A stretch of 10,039 nucleotides of DNA, from contig CAIVZW010000436.1 of NCBI GenBank assembly GCA_903910495.1, positions 1-10,039 on the forward strand, given 5' to 3'. This stretch comes from an uncultured beta proteobacterium. Lineage in GTDB: Bacteria; Pseudomonadota; Gammaproteobacteria; Burkholderiales; Rhodocyclaceae. The position numbers were made by a program, and so were the translations under genes. Below are positions 1 to 7,498 of this stretch, one piece after another; the first letter of the stretch is position 1, and every line of letters begins with the position of its first letter. The notes under the pieces were generated by a model that was not told the DNA's origin, searched no databases, and saw only the letters and a program-made list of their open reading frames with translations.

Positions 1-583
1 ACTCGGCAACAAAGGCGTGATCGTCATCCTGCAACCGGATCTCGATATCGTGAGCCTCCAGGGGCTGTCGCCAGGCCTTCATGGAGGCTTCCTTGGCGCT
101 CCATAGCGCGTGCGCAACAGTGCTTCGCTGCGTGACGGGACGCAAGGCGAGTGACTTAAGTTCTTCCTCAGTCAGGAAGGCGTTCCAGTTCTCGGGCTGC
201 AACAAGCGGGTTCGCTCCAAATCGACACCCAGCCCGTTGCAGTTGCCAGCGCGCGCGACCACCGCGACCACCTGTCCGCTCTGCTTGTGCAGAGGATCCG
301 CCGGAACATGACTGATGCTGCCAATGAAGCCAGGCGGCCACAGCGGCGAGCGGTCTTTTGCCATCGGCATACTGGCGCAGGCGAGGCCCAGTTGCGCCAG
401 AGCGATCCGCGCATGCTTGCGGCCATGGGCGAATTCCAGCAGACGCGGCCACGCCACCGGCTCAATCGACGCCTGCTCTGCGGCGCTCAGGATGGGCAAA
501 TCATCGAGCACGGCTCCTCCGCTGCTGGCCATTGGCAGCGCAACCTGAAAATTAAGGAGTGACGACCGGGTGCTGGGGAGCAT
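1..583 (-). CDS. 4'-phosphopantetheinyl transferase, Sfp/EntD type (C-terminus cut by window edge)
   Basis: The enzyme transfers the 4'-phosphopantetheine arm of CoA onto a serine of a carrier protein. I translated this frame directly; 194 residues are visible and no stop occurs before the left edge. The family signatures are present in order: a GRKHAR basic stretch (about residues 54-59), GFIGSISHV (85-93), GVDLE (119-123, metal-binding D121 and E123) and WSAKEASMKA (161-170, with E165 and K169). The WPPGFIGSISH block resembles the EntD branch. The ATG at 583 lies three bases after the stop of the glycosyltransferase gene and lacks a clear Shine-Dalgarno, which suggests translational coupling. 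The next in-frame ATG (532) would drop the FQVALP segment that looks like a real N-terminus. The obvious partner is the carrier domain of the fusion protein at 1606-4539. The family call is very secure; the partner is inferred from context. Confidence 0.93.
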   Translation of the reverse strand, partial: MLPSTRSSLLNFQVALPMASSGGAVLDDLPILSAAEQASIEPVAWPRLLEFAHGRKHARIALAQLGLACASMPMAKDRSPLWPPGFIGSISHVPADPLHKQSGQVVAVVARAGNCNGLGVDLERTRLLQPENWNAFLTEEELKSLALRPVTQRSTVAHALWSAKEASMKAWRQPLEAHDIEIRLQDDDHAFVAE

Positions 584-586
584 GAG

Positions 587-1609
587 CTATGGCCGTGGAA
601 AAACGGGCGTCAGCGGCTCAGTCAGCCGCCGGTTTTTCCGATGCAGTACACTGTGGCGCCAAAGGTCCGACAGGTAGTCAGGAACAATCTGCTGCGGCCT
701 CCCCTGCAGCAATAATTTGATCCTGCCCAGACTGCCTGCGGCCAGTGCAAGCAGATCAATGACACCGGCCTGAAGCAACCCGCAGGTCAACAAGAAATAG
801 CGCCGCCTTGACTCAAACCAATAGTCTGGCAGGCGCTTGGGCGCCGCCTCGCGCTCAGTCAGTTTGGTACTCTGTCCGGCAATGTGGATAACGCGGCTGG
901 ACGGAACATACCAGGTCTGGAAACCTGCACGGCGCGCCCGCCAGCAGAATTCTGTTTCCTCAAAGTACAGGAAGAAACGTTCGTCCAGACCACCCAAGCT
1001 TGCCAGCATGGAGCGCCGCAGCAGCATCGACGCGCCCGCGCACCAGTCAATCAACTGTTCGGTCTGTCCCATGACGCGAGCCACGGTCCAGCGCCGCAGC
1101 AGGCATGACACCAGGCCCAGGTTCAGCCCCGACTCCAGTTCGCTCAGCGCTGACCCGAAACGAAAGGCAATCGGCCAGTCGCTACCATCGCCATTTTCAA
1201 AACTACTGCCGGCAATACCCGCCTGCGGGGTTCGCTCCATGAAGTCAACCAGTTCACGCACCGCACCAGGCTTGACCCGGGTGTCCGGATTGAGCATGTG
1301 CAGGTAATGCGGATCGGAGTTGCGAATGGCATGTGCAAAGCCGAGGTTATTGCCGTAAGCGAAACCTCCGTTGCGCGGTGCCTTGATCAGCGTGACCCAG
1401 TCGTTCCAGTTCTCGCGCTCGACCACTTCAGCGATGAGCGGATAATCACCCGAGGCGTTATCAACCACGACCACGCTGAGTTCAATCCCCGGATGCAAGC
1501 GCTCTGTCTGTAGCGAACGCAGGCAATCCAGAGCCAATGCCGCCGAGCGGTAGCTCACAATCACCACGGCGACCCGTCGCCTGGAACTCTCGACTAGTTC
1601 ATGAGTCAT
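587..1609 (-). CDS. GT2-family glycosyltransferase, WbbL/rhamnosyltransferase-like
   Basis: This is a predicted inverting GT-A glycosyltransferase of family 2 that would transfer a nucleotide-activated sugar to a growing glycan on the cytoplasmic side of the membrane. In its 340 residues I see the first strand VAVVIVSY (13-20), VVVVDNASGD (46-55) for nucleotide binding, GGFAYGNNLG (81-90), the metal-site equivalent NPDTR (107-111), a WCAGASMLLRR segment (189-199) and DERFFLYFEETEFCWR (209-224), which carries the acidic catalytic-base region. This pattern is typical of WbbL-like rhamnosyltransferases, but sugar specificity cannot be read from sequence. A hydrophobic stretch near 273-300 may associate with the membrane. 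The start ATG overlaps the stop of the upstream fusion gene as ATGA, and an AGGAG ribosome site sits six bases upstream within that gene, so the two are translationally coupled. The phosphopantetheinyl transferase follows after three bases. Confidence 0.93.
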   Translation of the reverse strand: MTHELVESSRRRVAVVIVSYRSAALALDCLRSLQTERLHPGIELSVVVVDNASGDYPLIAEVVERENWNDWVTLIKAPRNGGFAYGNNLGFAHAIRNSDPHYLHMLNPDTRVKPGAVRELVDFMERTPQAGIAGSSFENGDGSDWPIAFRFGSALSELESGLNLGLVSCLLRRWTVARVMGQTEQLIDWCAGASMLLRRSMLASLGGLDERFFLYFEETEFCWRARRAGFQTWYVPSSRVIHIAGQSTKLTEREAAPKRLPDYWFESRRRYFLLTCGLLQAGVIDLLALAAGSLGRIKLLLQGRPQQIVPDYLSDLWRHSVLHRKNRRLTEPLTPVFPRP

Positions 1610-4539
1610 GCCTTGCTCCTGTGCAAAAACTCGGCCCAGGTCGGCAACTTCGCCAGCAGCACCGAGACCAGCGAATCGACATAGGCTTCCTGCAGCATGC
1701 TGGCGTGACCACCGGCCACATCGGCCAGGGCAAGATTGCCTGCGACCTGGCGCCAGCCAAAATCGTCACTGCTGTAGATGTCCTGGTATGGTGTATCGGC
1801 ATCCACGCCCTGCGAAGCGCGTACCAGCAGCACCGCAACATTAAGCAGAGGCAGCGGTTGATAGCGCGCTTCCAATGCCCCGAAGATCTGCGCCACAGTG
1901 AGCTCGGCCAGCCATTCAGGCCAGGACTGGTTTCGGCGCACCAGCTTTTGCAGCAAGCGAAAACGAAGTTGCACGAACTGGCGCTTGCTGAAGGCGAAAA
2001 ACTCGTAACGCAGAGCACCCCAGACCTTGCCCGACACGGCACCGACCAGCTTCAACAAAGCCCTCAGTGGCGCAGCTTGTCCCGAATTTTCCTGTATCAG
2101 CGCGCTCATGCGTGACCAGCGCGCAGTGCTTATCCGCCCACTGCGCCGTTGCGCCTGGGGTGTTGCACCATCCAGAATCAAGACCACTTCGACCTTCTCG
2201 CCAAGAGAGCGCAAGTGCGTCGCCATAGCGTAGGCGATTGCACCACCGGCACACATACCCCCCAAACGATAAGGACCGTGGAGCTGGACAGAGCGAATCT
2301 GTTCAACGTAGTCGGCTGCCATCTCTTCCATGCTGGCATGCGCAAGCGGTATTCCCGGCAGGCGCCGCGGCTCGACACCATAGACTGACAAGGCATTTGG
2401 CAGGCGCCGCGCCAGGTTGAGATAGAGCAGGGTCTCTCCCAGTCCGTCGTGAATCAGAAACAGATTGCCCTGGCGGCCCGGTCGCAGCGGCACAATGCGA
2501 CGGCTTGCCGGGGCCTGCACGGGTTCGATCAGCCTGGCCAGCGCGCGCACGGTAGGTGCCGCCAGGATGGTGGTGAGGGGCAGTCGTACGCCAAAGCGGC
2601 GATCAATTTCGCCAAACAGCTTCACCGACTGCAAGGACGTACCGCCCAGAGCAAAGTAGTCATCCTCCACCCCGAGTCCTTCGATCGACAGCACCTCTTC
2701 CCACAAGTCCTTCAGCCGCGCTTCAAGCGACGAGGCCGCTGCTTTGGCCATATCGCTCATGGCGCGAGCGCGGCGCCCCTTGAAGCCGATTTCGTGCAGC
2801 AGCTGGTCGCCCGATAGCAGCACACTGGCCAAGCGTGCATAGCGCTCCGAGCGCGCCACCGGCGCAGCATGGATCGGCTCGCTGCCTTTGTGCTCCTCGG
2901 CAAGGCGCGCTTGCATCACCGCCTCCGGGTCATGGCCGGGACGATGACGGATTTCGGCGGCTTGCGCCACCGGCAGGCGATAGACCATACCTTCTGCCGA
3001 GGATTCGCAGTTCGCTGCGGCAATACTTTCGGCAAATGAACGGGCCGGCTCATTTCGAGGCGTACTGATCAGGTGCAGATGAAGCGCACTCAAGCCGAGT
3101 TCATGCGCCACATCCCCCAGGCTGCGCAGCATGGCGTGCTCGACGCCGCGACCGAGCACACGACAACTGAGCAAGAAGGTATCGACTTCACAGGCCTGGC
3201 CGCAAGCCTGCGCGATCAGTACCCCGACCAGGCCGTAGTCTCCAAATCGATCGCTCACGCGCACCCGAAGCACCTGCGCACCTTGCGCCTGCATTTCCTG
3301 GAGTTCCTGGGCGGAACGCCGCCGGGTGGTGAAATTGAACTGGTTGGTGCGTTGCGTCAGTTGCCCGATGCGCGGCCACTCGTCCTCGGCCGGCGTCCGG
3401 ATGTCGATCTGCAGGTCCAGCGCGGAAAGGAATTCGCCAATATCGCCGACACTCGCCTCAAGCGATCGACGCGCCCTGTTTTCCAGGTACCTCTGGGTGC
3501 GCTTGACATCCTCGTCGGTAGTGGCCTGTTGGTCGAACATCCAGAGATGACGCAGCCAGTCGGCAATGCCGGCCTCGGCTGGAACCTGCAGTGTCACCAC
3601 TTGCGGCAACTCGGCGCGCATCTGGGCGCATTCCAGAGGGTTGTCATCCATGAATACAAAAGCATCGAGACCCAGATTGAGCTCCTGCGCAAGTGATCGC
3701 AGGTTGCCTGCCTTGGGCAGCCAGTTGATGCGATGGGCCACCACGTCGCTCGTGCGCAGCCGCATGTCGCCATGCGTGTCCAGCACTTCCAGCACATCCG
3801 CTTGCGCATTCTTGCTGGCGAGGCACAGCAGGATGCCCTTGCGCTGCTGTGCCAGCGCGAAATCCTGAAGCGCTAAAAACGGCTGTGTGAGCGCAATGCC
3901 TTCAATGCCATCTTCTCCTACCACACCGCGCCACAAGGTGTTGTCACAGTCCAGCACCAGCACCTTTGCGCAGGGCACAAGCAAGGCGTGAATGCGGCGC
4001 GCCACGGCCAGCGCGAGCGAAGCGAAATGGGCGTCGGAAAACGGAATGTGGGCGAGTTCGTCGCGCGTGGCATCGTACTCTTCAGCCGCCGCGACGAGCG
4101 CGATTTCGTCCTGCGTCAACACCTCGATGCCACCCTGCATTGCCACGCGCGCCAGCAGGTCTGCCGAGGCGGTTTCGATGACCGCCGCAAGGGCCGGGGC
4201 CACGCGCGGAGAGGCGGGCAGTACGCTCAGCAGCAGCCTGCACTTGGTGGCAGCGGCAAATCCCGCCAGTGCGCCGCCCAACTCGTCGGCAATCCTGGTC
4301 ACGGTCTGGCAGGCTGCGTCGTGCACAGCCTGCTCACGGACGAAATCCTCAAGACGGACCAGGGCGATGTTGATGCCCTTGCGGTTGTTGTCAAAATCAC
4401 TGCCGGGCGTCAGCAGTTCCTGGAAGACCTGGTGGTAGGGTGCAAAATGTATTTTCTGCTCCATCCCCAACTCCGCCAGCATGAAGGTGAGGGGGGGCTC
4501 CAGCGGCTCGGCAACAAAAGTAGAGCTTATGACGATCAT
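1606..4539 (-). CDS. FkbH-like HAD glyceryltransferase / carrier protein / thioesterase fusion
   Basis: A 977-residue three-part enzyme. Residues about 1-180 form the FkbH N-terminal region (TFVAEPLEPPL near the start). The HAD core runs about 190-330, with DCDNTLWRGVVGEDG (D197 and D199), the SKN of motif II, K276 and FMDDNP (D298-D299). The FkbH C-terminal GNAT-like region follows (about 385-520; RTNQFNF, RFGDYGLVG, SCRVLGRGVEHAML). After a linker comes a carrier domain (about 605-675), with LGGTSLQS carrying the phosphopantetheine serine S635. Last is a type I thioesterase (about 690-970) with IHDGLGE, nucleophile elbow GMCAGG (C763), D790 in LILDGATP and H945 in GGHASML. Known FkbH-type enzymes load glyceryl from 1,3-bisphosphoglycerate onto a carrier protein; here that carrier is fused. 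The nucleophile is Cys rather than the usual Ser. A TTG 39 bases further upstream also opens this frame, but the ATG at 4539 has a good ribosome site and matches the usual FkbH N-terminus. The released product is unknown; a glycerate ester on a glycan is one possibility. Confidence 0.93.
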   Translation of the reverse strand: MIVISSTFVAEPLEPPLTFMLAELGMEQKIHFAPYHQVFQELLTPGSDFDNNRKGINIALVRLEDFVREQAVHDAACQTVTRIADELGGALAGFAAATKCRLLLSVLPASPRVAPALAAVIETASADLLARVAMQGGIEVLTQDEIALVAAAEEYDATRDELAHIPFSDAHFASLALAVARRIHALLVPCAKVLVLDCDNTLWRGVVGEDGIEGIALTQPFLALQDFALAQQRKGILLCLASKNAQADVLEVLDTHGDMRLRTSDVVAHRINWLPKAGNLRSLAQELNLGLDAFVFMDDNPLECAQMRAELPQVVTLQVPAEAGIADWLRHLWMFDQQATTDEDVKRTQRYLENRARRSLEASVGDIGEFLSALDLQIDIRTPAEDEWPRIGQLTQRTNQFNFTTRRRSAQELQEMQAQGAQVLRVRVSDRFGDYGLVGVLIAQACGQACEVDTFLLSCRVLGRGVEHAMLRSLGDVAHELGLSALHLHLISTPRNEPARSFAESIAAANCESSAEGMVYRLPVAQAAEIRHRPGHDPEAVMQARLAEEHKGSEPIHAAPVARSERYARLASVLLSGDQLLHEIGFKGRRARAMSDMAKAAASSLEARLKDLWEEVLSIEGLGVEDDYFALGGTSLQSVKLFGEIDRRFGVRLPLTTILAAPTVRALARLIEPVQAPASRRIVPLRPGRQGNLFLIHDGLGETLLYLNLARRLPNALSVYGVEPRRLPGIPLAHASMEEMAADYVEQIRSVQLHGPYRLGGMCAGGAIAYAMATHLRSLGEKVEVVLILDGATPQAQRRSGRISTARWSRMSALIQENSGQAAPLRALLKLVGAVSGKVWGALRYEFFAFSKRQFVQLRFRLLQKLVRRNQSWPEWLAELTVAQIFGALEARYQPLPLLNVAVLLVRASQGVDADTPYQDIYSSDDFGWRQVAGNLALADVAGGHASMLQEAYVDSLVSVLLAKLPTWAEFLHRSKA

Positions 4540-4545
4540 TGGCAT

Positions 4546-4550
4546 TTCCT
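4546..4550 (-). promoter_or_regulatory. Ribosome binding site that decides the start of the FkbH fusion gene
   Basis: AGGAA on the minus strand lies six bases before the ATG at 4539. The ATG at 4545 would have this motif directly against it, and the TTG at 4578 has no such motif. This supports MIVISSTF as the true N-terminus. Confidence 0.6.
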
Positions 4551-4725
4551 GATTCTTGTGGATTAAGCGTCGGCCCAACTGAGCGCGTCGGTATACGTCT
4601 GCATGGTTGGTGCGAGCCGGTTGCTTGAAATGCTATTCTCACGGCAGGAAAAAGCATCGCAAAAGTGTGAACTATGCCAATTGCCTGCTATGAGCCGCTT
4701 TAATCAGCGCAAACCATGGTCTTAC
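4551..4725 (-). other. Intergenic leader upstream of the FkbH fusion gene
   Basis: The 302-base gap between the two coding regions (4540-4841) contains the terminator of the acyltransferase operon on its right side and, here, the presumed promoter and leader of the fusion gene. On the minus strand I see a TTGGCA hexamer (4675-4680), but no convincing -10 box at the right distance, so I do not place a promoter. An 80-codon plus-strand frame covers much of the gap but lacks a ribosome site and recognisable domains. No RNA gene or riboswitch is evident. Confidence 0.4.
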
Positions 4726-4769
4726 AAAAACGCTCGCTTAAAGGGGCAAATAATTGCCGGCAGCGAGCG
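4726..4769 (-). terminator. Candidate rho-independent terminator of the acyltransferase operon
   Basis: On the minus strand, CGCTCGCT (4769-4762) is a perfect eight-base inverted match to AGCGAGCG (4738-4731), immediately followed by TTTTT (4730-4726). Within the 23-base loop, GGCAA and TTGCC pair around a TTAT loop, so the hairpin can form a two-tiered stem. It begins about 72 bases after the stop of the SGNH acyltransferase gene and points the right way to end that transcript and insulate the FkbH fusion gene. Confidence 0.65.
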
Positions 4770-4841
4770 GCCGTTCGAAGTTCCGACAGGCAAGAACGTC
4801 CTGATTGAATGGCGCGCTGCCCAAGAATTGCAAGACCGAAG

Positions 4842-6896
4842 CTAAGGGCGTGCGTTTTTTTCGATGGCCGCCTTGAATTGGGCGGAAAGCGTCAAAGAGC
4901 CTGGCACACTGAGGTGTGCGCCGTCACGGAAGATCCACATGCCGCCCGAGGATACAGCGCAGGTCGGCGTGGGGCACAGAATGTCCGTCAGATCAAGTCC
5001 GGTTGTCCCGGGATTGCGCGCTATAGCTGCCGCCTCACTGTCGATGGCGCGCTGGCGCCACGCATAGACTTCTTCTCGCGTTGTTGTCCCGGAGCAAGCC
5101 ATGGGATCAAAAAGAACTTTGTAGGCCGCGCAACTGGCAAGCGTCCAGGTGCGAAAGCGTGGAATGGGGTGAACCAGGAGTACCGGAGAAGAGCCGCTCA
5201 TCCGGGCCAGCATCGAGGACAAGCCGGCCGTCCAAAGCACCGCCTTGTCAGCCGGCGTTTCCGCCAACGTAGATACCTGGAGGGTTCGCAAGGAGGTAGA
5301 GGGCTCCTCGATATAGCCGTCCGTTGCCGTGGCCAGAATAATCAGGTTCGGACGACGTTTTTCAATCTCGGCCAGGGCGCTGGCAACGAAAGCCTGACAG
5401 TGTTGGTTGGGCACGCCATTGCTGAAAATCTGCAAATCAACAAAGGGACAGGCGGCCAAGGTTGCGATGGTAACGTCATAGCCAGCGGCGTTTCCGGCCA
5501 GCACGACAGGTTCGCTAAAGTGGCCGGCGTTCGAGTCACCCAGCAGCAGAACGCTACCGCGCGCTTTCGCCACCCGCCAGGTACAGTCATTTTGAGTAGC
5601 GGACTGCAGCGACTTGACACCTTCGCAGTGCCGTACTTCATCGACATGCAGTTGCAGTGCTGCCCCAATCTGCAGCGCCCCAGGGGAGGCCATGATGGCC
5701 CGGTTGGCCAAGAGCAGGGTTCCATACGCAAGGATTGGAGCGAATATGCAGATGGCAGCCAGCATCAATGTCGAGCGTTTGGAGAGGTTCTTCGCCGAAC
5801 GTATCGGCGTTTCAATGAAGCGGTACGAAGCCCACGCCGGAATGATCGACAAGACAGACGCGATCACAATCGCAGTCGCAGAACCCGGCAGCAACGCCCG
5901 TGTAAATACGACAAACGGCCAATGCCAGAGGTACCAGCCATACGAACGATCCCCGATCCACACGACCGGTTGCATTGAAAGAAGTTGCGTGACCCAATTG
6001 GAGCCTGCCCCACCGCCGGCGATCAGGAGCAGGGTGGCCGCTACCGGCACCGCCGCCGCCCAACCCGGGAAAAACATGCTGCCATCGATGGCGAAGGCCG
6101 ACCAGCCCATCAGCGCCAGACCTGCGACACTACTTACCAGGGCGAGGCGGGCGGGCAGTCGTCCGAGCCAGCCGCTGCCAAATGCCAAAAGCGCTCCGGC
6201 GGCGAACTCCCAGGCCCGGGTCGGTGACGCATAAAACGCGAATTGCGCCGGGGCGCTGATGCCGGGCAGGAGTGGGCGCCCATAAGACATCGCGCAGGAA
6301 ATCCAGAACGAAAGGCAGAGCAAAACCAGAATCAGCGCCGCTGCGGCAAGACGACGGCTGTGCAGGCGGGCAGACGGTCCGGCCACCCTCCAGCCGAGAA
6401 CCAGCAGGAGTGGAAATACAAAATAGAACTGCTCCTCAACGGCGAGCGACCAGGTGTGCAGCATCGGATTGAACTCCGCGCCGGGGCTGAAATAACCCGG
6501 CGCCGAGCGGTACAGGTAGCCGTTTGCAACGAACAGTGAAGTGGCAATGCCCGTCAGCGCAGTCGTAACCTGGGTACCAATCGGATTGGCCAGAATTGCG
6601 GCCAGCGCAACGCCGATGGATGTGGTGGCAAGGGCAGGAAGCAAGCGGCGGATGCGGCGAAAATAAAATTTTGTCAGGTCCAGTCGGTGGCAACTCTCCA
6701 GCTCGCTCACCAACATGCTGGTAATGACAAAGCCGGAGATGACAAAGAACACATCAACGCCGGCAAATCCCCCAGGCAAGGGCAAGCCGGCATGGAAAAT
6801 GACGACCAATAGAACCGCCAGGGCGCGCAGTCCTTGAATGTCGATTCTTCGGTTGGGTTTTGTCGGTCTATCTTCCATGATGGGAACGCAAGTCAT
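4842..6896 (-). CDS. OafA-type membrane acyltransferase (AT3) fused to a periplasmic SGNH domain
   Basis: A two-domain O-acyltransferase of the OafA/YrhL type. In this family the membrane AT3 domain moves an acyl group, often acetyl, across the inner membrane and the SGNH domain places it on a surface glycan. With the start used here (684 residues), the R-X10-H motif is R24/H35 in GLRALAVLLVVIFH, followed by GGFAGVDVFFVISGF (42-56), RRIRRLLPAL (80-89) and LHTWSLAVEEQFY (146-158). About ten hydrophobic segments extend to about residue 400. The SGNH part has LLLGDSNAGHF (451-461, nucleophile S455) and DGAHLS (658-663, the Asp-His pair). Start choice is uncertain. ATG 6896 has an AAAAGG motif about 12 bases upstream. 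A TTG at 6917 overlaps the preceding stop as TTGA. ATG 6878 gives the N-terminal length closest to the family. It is the last gene of the acylation operon, before a terminator. Confidence 0.92.
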   Translation of the reverse strand: MTCVPIMEDRPTKPNRRIDIQGLRALAVLLVVIFHAGLPLPGGFAGVDVFFVISGFVITSMLVSELESCHRLDLTKFYFRRIRRLLPALATTSIGVALAAILANPIGTQVTTALTGIATSLFVANGYLYRSAPGYFSPGAEFNPMLHTWSLAVEEQFYFVFPLLLVLGWRVAGPSARLHSRRLAAAALILVLLCLSFWISCAMSYGRPLLPGISAPAQFAFYASPTRAWEFAAGALLAFGSGWLGRLPARLALVSSVAGLALMGWSAFAIDGSMFFPGWAAAVPVAATLLLIAGGGAGSNWVTQLLSMQPVVWIGDRSYGWYLWHWPFVVFTRALLPGSATAIVIASVLSIIPAWASYRFIETPIRSAKNLSKRSTLMLAAICIFAPILAYGTLLLANRAIMASPGALQIGAALQLHVDEVRHCEGVKSLQSATQNDCTWRVAKARGSVLLLGDSNAGHFSEPVVLAGNAAGYDVTIATLAACPFVDLQIFSNGVPNQHCQAFVASALAEIEKRRPNLIILATATDGYIEEPSTSLRTLQVSTLAETPADKAVLWTAGLSSMLARMSGSSPVLLVHPIPRFRTWTLASCAAYKVLFDPMACSGTTTREEVYAWRQRAIDSEAAAIARNPGTTGLDLTDILCPTPTCAVSSGGMWIFRDGAHLSVPGSLTLSAQFKAAIEKNARP

Positions 6897-6913
6897 GGCG
6901 ACTATTAGCCTTT

Positions 6914-7492
6914 TCAACGCAATTGCAGGCAGCGTAACGCGCCATGCACGACCAGGCCGATAGCGGCAAACTCAACTAATCGGCCCAAAGAGATCCCGCT
7001 TAACCGCAGGTTAATCACTGCATCAGTGCCGTGTACGGACACGGTGCGAACAGCCACGAGCATCAGCATTGCCGCCAAACCCCAAGCTACCGTATTGGCA
7101 GGCACATTGCAGGCGAAGAAGGCCGTATGCAGCCATCTTGCCGCGAGCAAAACCATTAACACGAATGTGCAGATCATCAGGTATTGCACCAGCCTGCGCT
7201 TGGCGTACCAACCCGCCAGTATGGCCACCTCGCGCAGGACGTCGGTGAAAAACAAATCCATATGGAGCACGGCATTGACTCCCAGCACGCACAACAGTAT
7301 TGCAACCGCGTACCACAGCGTATGGGCTTCTCGTTCTCCCTTGGCGACATGGCCATTCAACAAACAGAGCCAGGCTGCGCCAAGGTAGGCGGCGAAAATA
7401 AGGCCGTGGTACCAGGACACCCGATCTATGGTCTGTTCCCAAGCCGAAACCGCGCTGGAGAGCGCCTGAAATAAAGTATCCACAGGAGGCAT
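6914..7492 (-). CDS. Small multi-pass membrane protein of unknown function
   Basis: I do not recognise this protein as a named family. Its 192 residues contain about five hydrophobic segments, near 28-46, 60-78, 102-120, 133-150 and 168-189. A conserved-looking polar stretch lies between the second and third: LREVAILAGWYAKRRLVQ (86-103). Aromatic and basic clusters (SWYH near 27-30, GWYAKRR near 94-100) could sit at the membrane interface. It lies between two AT3 acyltransferase genes. It starts a few bases after the stop of the upstream one and ends against the start of the downstream one, so co-transcription is very likely and a role as an accessory to acylation is a reasonable guess. The ATG at 7492 is preceded directly by an in-frame GTG (7495); neither has a clear ribosome site. 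Confidence 0.8.
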   Translation of the reverse strand: MPPVDTLFQALSSAVSAWEQTIDRVSWYHGLIFAAYLGAAWLCLLNGHVAKGEREAHTLWYAVAILLCVLGVNAVLHMDLFFTDVLREVAILAGWYAKRRLVQYLMICTFVLMVLLAARWLHTAFFACNVPANTVAWGLAAMLMLVAVRTVSVHGTDAVINLRLSGISLGRLVEFAAIGLVVHGALRCLQLR

Positions 7493-7498
7493 CACTAT

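Noticed and set aside
1537..2115. 192-codon plus-strand frame
   Set aside because: It is antisense to the thioesterase domain and the start of the glycosyltransferase; no domain was seen.
3073..3696. 207-codon plus-strand frame
   Set aside because: It is antisense to the FkbH GNAT-like and HAD regions, where the minus-strand motifs are unambiguous.
4540..4578. Upstream extension of the FkbH fusion to a TTG start
   Set aside because: The extra 13 residues are not family-like, the TTG lacks a ribosome site, and AGGAA is well placed for the ATG at 4539.
4675..4700. Sigma-54-like TGGCA...TTGC element on the minus strand upstream of the FkbH gene
   Set aside because: The GG and GC dinucleotides are about 16 bases apart instead of the required 10.
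4603..4845. 80-codon plus-strand frame in the gap between the acyltransferase and the FkbH fusion, containing a CELC motif
   Set aside because: It has no ribosome binding site and no family resemblance, and it runs across the minus-strand terminator hairpin; a single CxxC is not evidence of a real gene.
4809..5978. 389-codon plus-strand open frame
   Set aside because: It lies entirely antisense to the well-supported AT3-SGNH gene apart from its first bases, shows no recognisable domain and has low-complexity basic composition typical of a shadow of a GC-rich gene.
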